A DNA stretch of 7,474 nt from an uncultured Collinsella sp. GTDB taxonomy: Bacteria > Actinomycetota > Coriobacteriia > Coriobacteriales > Coriobacteriaceae. Position numbers and translations under genes: made by a program. The first letter of the stretch is position 1, and each line of letters begins with the position of its first letter. The stretch spans positions 1 to 7,474 of the forward strand of contig CABUGI010000091.1 of assembly GCA_902491055.1 (NCBI GenBank). The letters run 5' to 3'. Of this stretch, positions 5,083-7,474 are shown one piece after another. Below the pieces are notes generated by a model. The model did no database searches and was not told the origin of the DNA. It saw only the letters and a list, made by a program, of their open reading frames with translations.

Positions 5083-6138
5083 TCATCCTCCGATTTGGGA
5101 CATAAATCGTTGCGTACCCTCAATTATCGCGTGTTCCTGCGGTTTGTGGGCCACGGCATCGCGCCAAATCGAAAGTACCTGCATATCATCACCACGGCGC
5201 AGCGCCTCACGCACCGAATACTCGGCATCACTGAACAGGCACGGACGCACGTTACCATCGGCCGTCAGGCGCAGACGGTTGCAATTCGCACAAAAATGGT
5301 TGGACATGGCGCTGATGAAGCCGACCGTTCCCGCCGCACCCGGAAAGTGCCAATAGCGCGCAGGGCCCGCGCCGGCAGGAGCGTCGTTGATGTCGAGCGG
5401 CTCGAGCTCGTCCAGTCCCGTCGCGGCGGCCCCGGCATTGATGCGCGCCCGCAGCTCGTCGCTCGGCACGGTGTCACTCGCATCCCACAGCTCAGGATTG
5501 AGCGCGGGCGCATGCGGGTCCACAGTGCAATGCGAGCTCGTGTGCTCGTCGCCGATGGGCATGTATTCGATAAAGCGCAGGTGGATGGGACGGTCGAGCG
5601 TGAGCCGCGCGAGGGTCGCCACATCCTGGTTGAGCCGGCGCACAACAACGCAGTTGACCTTAACGGGCTCAAAGCCCCAAGCCAGCGCCGCGTCGATGCC
5701 AGCCATGGTCTGCTCGAGCCGACCCAGGCGCGTGATCTTTCCAAAGAGCGTAGGGTCGAGTGTGTCGAGCGAGATGTTAACGCGGTTAAGCCCCGCATCT
5801 TTGAGCTGCGGCGCCAGCTTGGGCAGCAGGGCACCGTTGGTGGTGAGCGAGATGTCTTCGATCTGCGGAATCGCGCGGATGTCACGAATGAGCGGAATGA
5901 TACGGCGGCTGACCAGCGGCTCGCCGCCCGTCAGGCGTACGCGGCGAATGCCCTCCCCCGCCACCAGGCGCACAAAGCGGGCGATTTCCTCGGCACTGAG
6001 TAGCTCGTCGTGTGCACGGGGCGCCACGCCATCGGCCGGCATGCAATAGATGCAGCGGAAATTGCACTTGTCGGTAACGGCAATGCGCAGGTAGTTGATA
6101 TCGCGGCCAAAGCCGTCATGTTGCACGTGCCCGTCCAC
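5083..6138 (-). CDS. moaA: GTP 3',8-cyclase MoaA (radical SAM)
   Basis: This 351-residue cytoplasmic enzyme catalyses the first step of molybdenum cofactor synthesis, rearranging GTP to 3',8-cyclo-dihydro-GTP with S-adenosylmethionine and two 4Fe-4S clusters. The radical SAM cluster motif CNFRCIYC gives C25, C29 and C32. RLTGGEPLV (68-76) is the SAM-binding strand and RFIEYMP (188-194) is typical of MoaA. The C-terminal cluster is held by C283, C286 and C300 in HFCANCNRLRL...VRPCLF. The protein ends in the family's Gly-Gly, which is needed for activity because the C-terminal tail enters the active site. It is a little longer than the usual 325-335 residues through an insert around 200-230. 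The start is GTG at 6138, with GGGGAGGG (6143-6150) just upstream; the first residues match family N-termini. It is the first gene of a two-gene operon with moaC-mobB. Confidence 0.95.
   Translation of the reverse strand: MDGHVQHDGFGRDINYLRIAVTDKCNFRCIYCMPADGVAPRAHDELLSAEEIARFVRLVAGEGIRRVRLTGGEPLVSRRIIPLIRDIRAIPQIEDISLTTNGALLPKLAPQLKDAGLNRVNISLDTLDPTLFGKITRLGRLEQTMAGIDAALAWGFEPVKVNCVVVRRLNQDVATLARLTLDRPIHLRFIEYMPIGDEHTSSHCTVDPHAPALNPELWDASDTVPSDELRARINAGAAATGLDELEPLDINDAPAGAGPARYWHFPGAAGTVGFISAMSNHFCANCNRLRLTADGNVRPCLFSDAEYSVREALRRGDDMQVLSIWRDAVAHKPQEHAIIEGTQRFMSQIGG
5086..5091 (-). promoter_or_regulatory. Shine-Dalgarno of moaC-mobB formed by the moaA Gly-Gly codons
   Basis: GGAGGA on the minus strand is both the last two codons of moaA, encoding the catalytically important Gly-Gly tail, and an optimal ribosome binding site seven bases before the ATG at 5078. 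The moaA stop (5083-5085) and a four-base gap complete the junction. This decides the start of the second gene and implies translational coupling. Confidence 0.75.
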
Positions 6139-6178
6139 GCAGCCCTCCCCTCGCGCGGCGATTTATTCTTCGGGAAAC

Positions 6179-6184
6179 ATAATA
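6179..6184 (-). promoter_or_regulatory. Candidate -10 element for the moaA operon
   Basis: TATTAT on the minus strand lies about 40 bases upstream of the moaA GTG start in a short AT-rich patch. No good -35 hexamer is found at 16-18 bases, so it may rely on an activator or be spurious. The remaining leader back to the repeat at 6269-6337 is about 130 bases; I could not recognise a molybdenum-cofactor riboswitch in it. Confidence 0.3.
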
Positions 6185-6268
6185 CCCCACGAGAGAATCA
6201 TGCCGACACCCGTACGACAGGACAGGTCGCTTCGAGCAAAACGGACTTTCCAAGCCCATCCTCAGCAC

Positions 6269-6337
6269 GCAAACCATCACAACATTCGATGCTTTTCCCG
6301 TTTTTGGCAAAAAACGTCGAATGTTGTGATGGTTTGC
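6269..6337. repeat. CAAACCATCACAACATTCGA-type inverted repeat, copy 2, 3' of the DUF559 gene
   Basis: Arms 6269-6289 and 6317-6337 are perfect reverse complements over 21 bases. The 27-base interior contains a second small stem, CGTTTTT with AAAAACG (about 6300-6316). It lies 36 bases after the stop codon of the DUF559 gene and upstream of moaA, so it may end or stabilise the upstream transcript. The arms match those at 2037-2103 over nearly their whole length while the interiors differ. Confidence 0.75.
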
Positions 6338-6373
6338 CTGCCCACAGCACCCCGCAGAAGGACCAAAGCGTCC

Positions 6374-7411
6374 CTAAAGGCCGCCGTCCCAGTGTCGAAT
6401 CACGAATTCTCGCAGGCCGTTCTGACGTTTCTGGAACACCTCGCTTCGGTCGCACTTAAGACCCATAGCGAGCGCGATGGCATTCATCGCCCGGTGCAAT
6501 TGCAGCTGGTGGGCAAACTGAGTCCCGGTGAGGACAATCATCCTAAAGCCCAGCGCGCTCAGCACGGTCATACGCTCCGCATCCGAGGCGCTGCGCTGTT
6601 TATCAAGATGGTCCGAGCCGTTGTATTCAATCCCCGTACCACTCGCTGGCGCATATACGTCGATCTCGAAATACCCGGCCTTAGCGAGATACTTGAACTC
6701 ATTGGGAACATTGACCCGATGGTTGAGCTCGATCTTGGCGTATCCCAGCCCGCCCTGGGAACGTTTTGCTACGACCATGATTGCGGTGGCCGTCTCCATG
6801 GGCGACCGCGCGCCATCGTGCACGCGCTTGAGCACAGCGGCCGCGCGTATAGCCCCCTGACGAGATCGGTTCTCATTGCAATAAGCAATCAAGTCGGCAA
6901 CGGTATACCTCTGCCCCATCTCGATATAATCGCCTGTCGACAGATGATTCAAATGGTATCGGGCACAGATTTCGTAGCCATATTCCAGCTGCTCGGACTC
7001 GCTCATCCACGAGCCCGCCTGGACAAAGCACATGGCCTCATCAACCACTAGAAGGCCCTCTGCCACCTCGATAAGATGGCCTGGAGGTACCGGCGCTCCA
7101 AACACGTGGCACCTAAATCCAGCCGGCGTCGAGCGCTCAAAATCGAAGTTGACGAGCGTGTCGATATGATCGAGCTCTTCTCGTGGAATACCAAGTGAGA
7201 CCAGATAGTCGGTAACGATCCCAACTGCCGTTGAAGCCCTCAGCCCCTTGGCATCGAGTCCCAATTTGGGCAGGCTCGCGGTCGGCTCCGCCTCGTTAGC
7301 AAGCGAGTCCTCATCGTATAGGCTGTTTGCTCGCGAGAGCGGCTCGGACGGGCGCGCCACGTTGTGGTACAGCCAGGCAGTCTTATGGGACAGGACGATC
7401 GGCAGGTCCAT
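6374..7411 (-). CDS. AbiEi-like / DUF559 protein with Vsr-type endonuclease fold
   Basis: The 345-residue product has an N-terminal half starting LPIVLSHKTAWLYHNV, resembling the opening of actinobacterial proteins that join an AbiEi-antitoxin-like region to a DUF559 domain. Further family signs are the VFGAPVPPGHLIEVAEGLLVVD segment (about 103-124), comparable to the region before ALLDLA in relatives, and SPMETATAIM (203-212). The C-terminal part (about 200-300) matches the PD-(D/E)XK/Vsr-like DUF559 pattern: E206, D251 in FEID, E262 in IEYNG, then DAERMTVLSALGFRMIVLT. The usual catalytic lysine of E-X-K is Asn here, as in many DUF559 proteins. The ATG at 7411 has GGAGGG close upstream with a short spacer. 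Function is unproven; defence, toxin-antitoxin-like or DNA-processing roles have been suggested for the family. No partner toxin gene is adjacent on the downstream side. Serial copies of such genes are common in Coriobacteriia as I recall them. Confidence 0.65.
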   Translation of the reverse strand: MDLPIVLSHKTAWLYHNVARPSEPLSRANSLYDEDSLANEAEPTASLPKLGLDAKGLRASTAVGIVTDYLVSLGIPREELDHIDTLVNFDFERSTPAGFRCHVFGAPVPPGHLIEVAEGLLVVDEAMCFVQAGSWMSESEQLEYGYEICARYHLNHLSTGDYIEMGQRYTVADLIAYCNENRSRQGAIRAAAVLKRVHDGARSPMETATAIMVVAKRSQGGLGYAKIELNHRVNVPNEFKYLAKAGYFEIDVYAPASGTGIEYNGSDHLDKQRSASDAERMTVLSALGFRMIVLTGTQFAHQLQLHRAMNAIALAMGLKCDRSEVFQKRQNGLREFVIRHWDGGL

Positions 7412-7474
7412 GAGCCCTCCAATGGAGTCGGATAACCAACCTTATTCCCCTGCCCACGGGTCCGCACACCTTCG

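Noticed and set aside
3570..5105. 511-codon open frame on the plus strand, longer than the gene opposite
   Set aside because: It mirrors moaC-mobB and starts inside a repeat hairpin. It shows no recognisable motif; the length comes from high GC at third positions.
6139..6268. Molybdenum-cofactor riboswitch upstream of moaA
   Set aside because: The leader is only about 130 bases and I could not identify the conserved core or stems of the Moco RNA. A covariance-model search would settle it.
6095..7051. 318-codon open frame on the plus strand
   Set aside because: It crosses the inverted repeat at 6269-6337 and lies opposite the DUF559 gene, whose family motifs are on the minus strand.

Overview
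The window reads as chromosomal DNA from a high-GC actinobacterium. The MoaC-MobB fusion, the style of the DUF559 protein and the surface protein point to the class Coriobacteriia, most likely Collinsella or a close relative. That taxonomic call rests on protein style and recollection, not on a search. All six genes I can support lie on the minus strand, so the window is best read from 7474 down to 1.

Layout in reading order: (1) 6374-7411, a 345-residue protein with an AbiEi-like N-terminal half and a DUF559/Vsr-like endonuclease-fold C-terminal part. (2) 5083-6138 moaA and 3771-5078 a moaC-mobB fusion, a two-gene molybdenum-cofactor operon with 4 bases between the genes. The Shine-Dalgarno of the second gene is formed by the last two glycine codons of moaA. 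(3) 2104-3384, a 12-TM major facilitator transporter. (4) 1059-1880, a Cof-type HAD-IIB phosphatase. (5) 1-554, the N-terminal part of a secreted, serine-rich, probably choice-of-anchor-A surface protein. Its gene carries a 9-base G homopolymer just after the signal peptide and has a long AT-rich upstream region.

MoaA and MoaC act in sequence to turn GTP into cyclic pyranopterin monophosphate. MobB assists the later GTP-dependent step that makes the guanine dinucleotide form of the cofactor, so the operon points to DMSO-reductase-family enzymes such as formate dehydrogenases or S-/N-oxide reductases. No moaE, moaD, moeA, mobA or molybdate transporter lies in the window. The transporter and phosphatase have no visible link to this pathway.

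The most unusual content is between the genes. Two families of palindromic repeats occur: a CCACCACAAAGG hairpin (three copies, two of them identical over 39 bases) and an inverted repeat with CAAACCATCACAACATTCGA arms (two copies with nearly identical arms and different loops). All five copies sit downstream of minus-strand genes. A third, unrelated 100-base imperfect palindrome (3665-3764) follows mobB. Its non-Watson-Crick positions are mostly G-U pairs if read on the plus strand but A-C mismatches on the minus strand. These elements may be dispersed, terminator-like or mobile repeats of this genome and are the best candidates for something poorly described.
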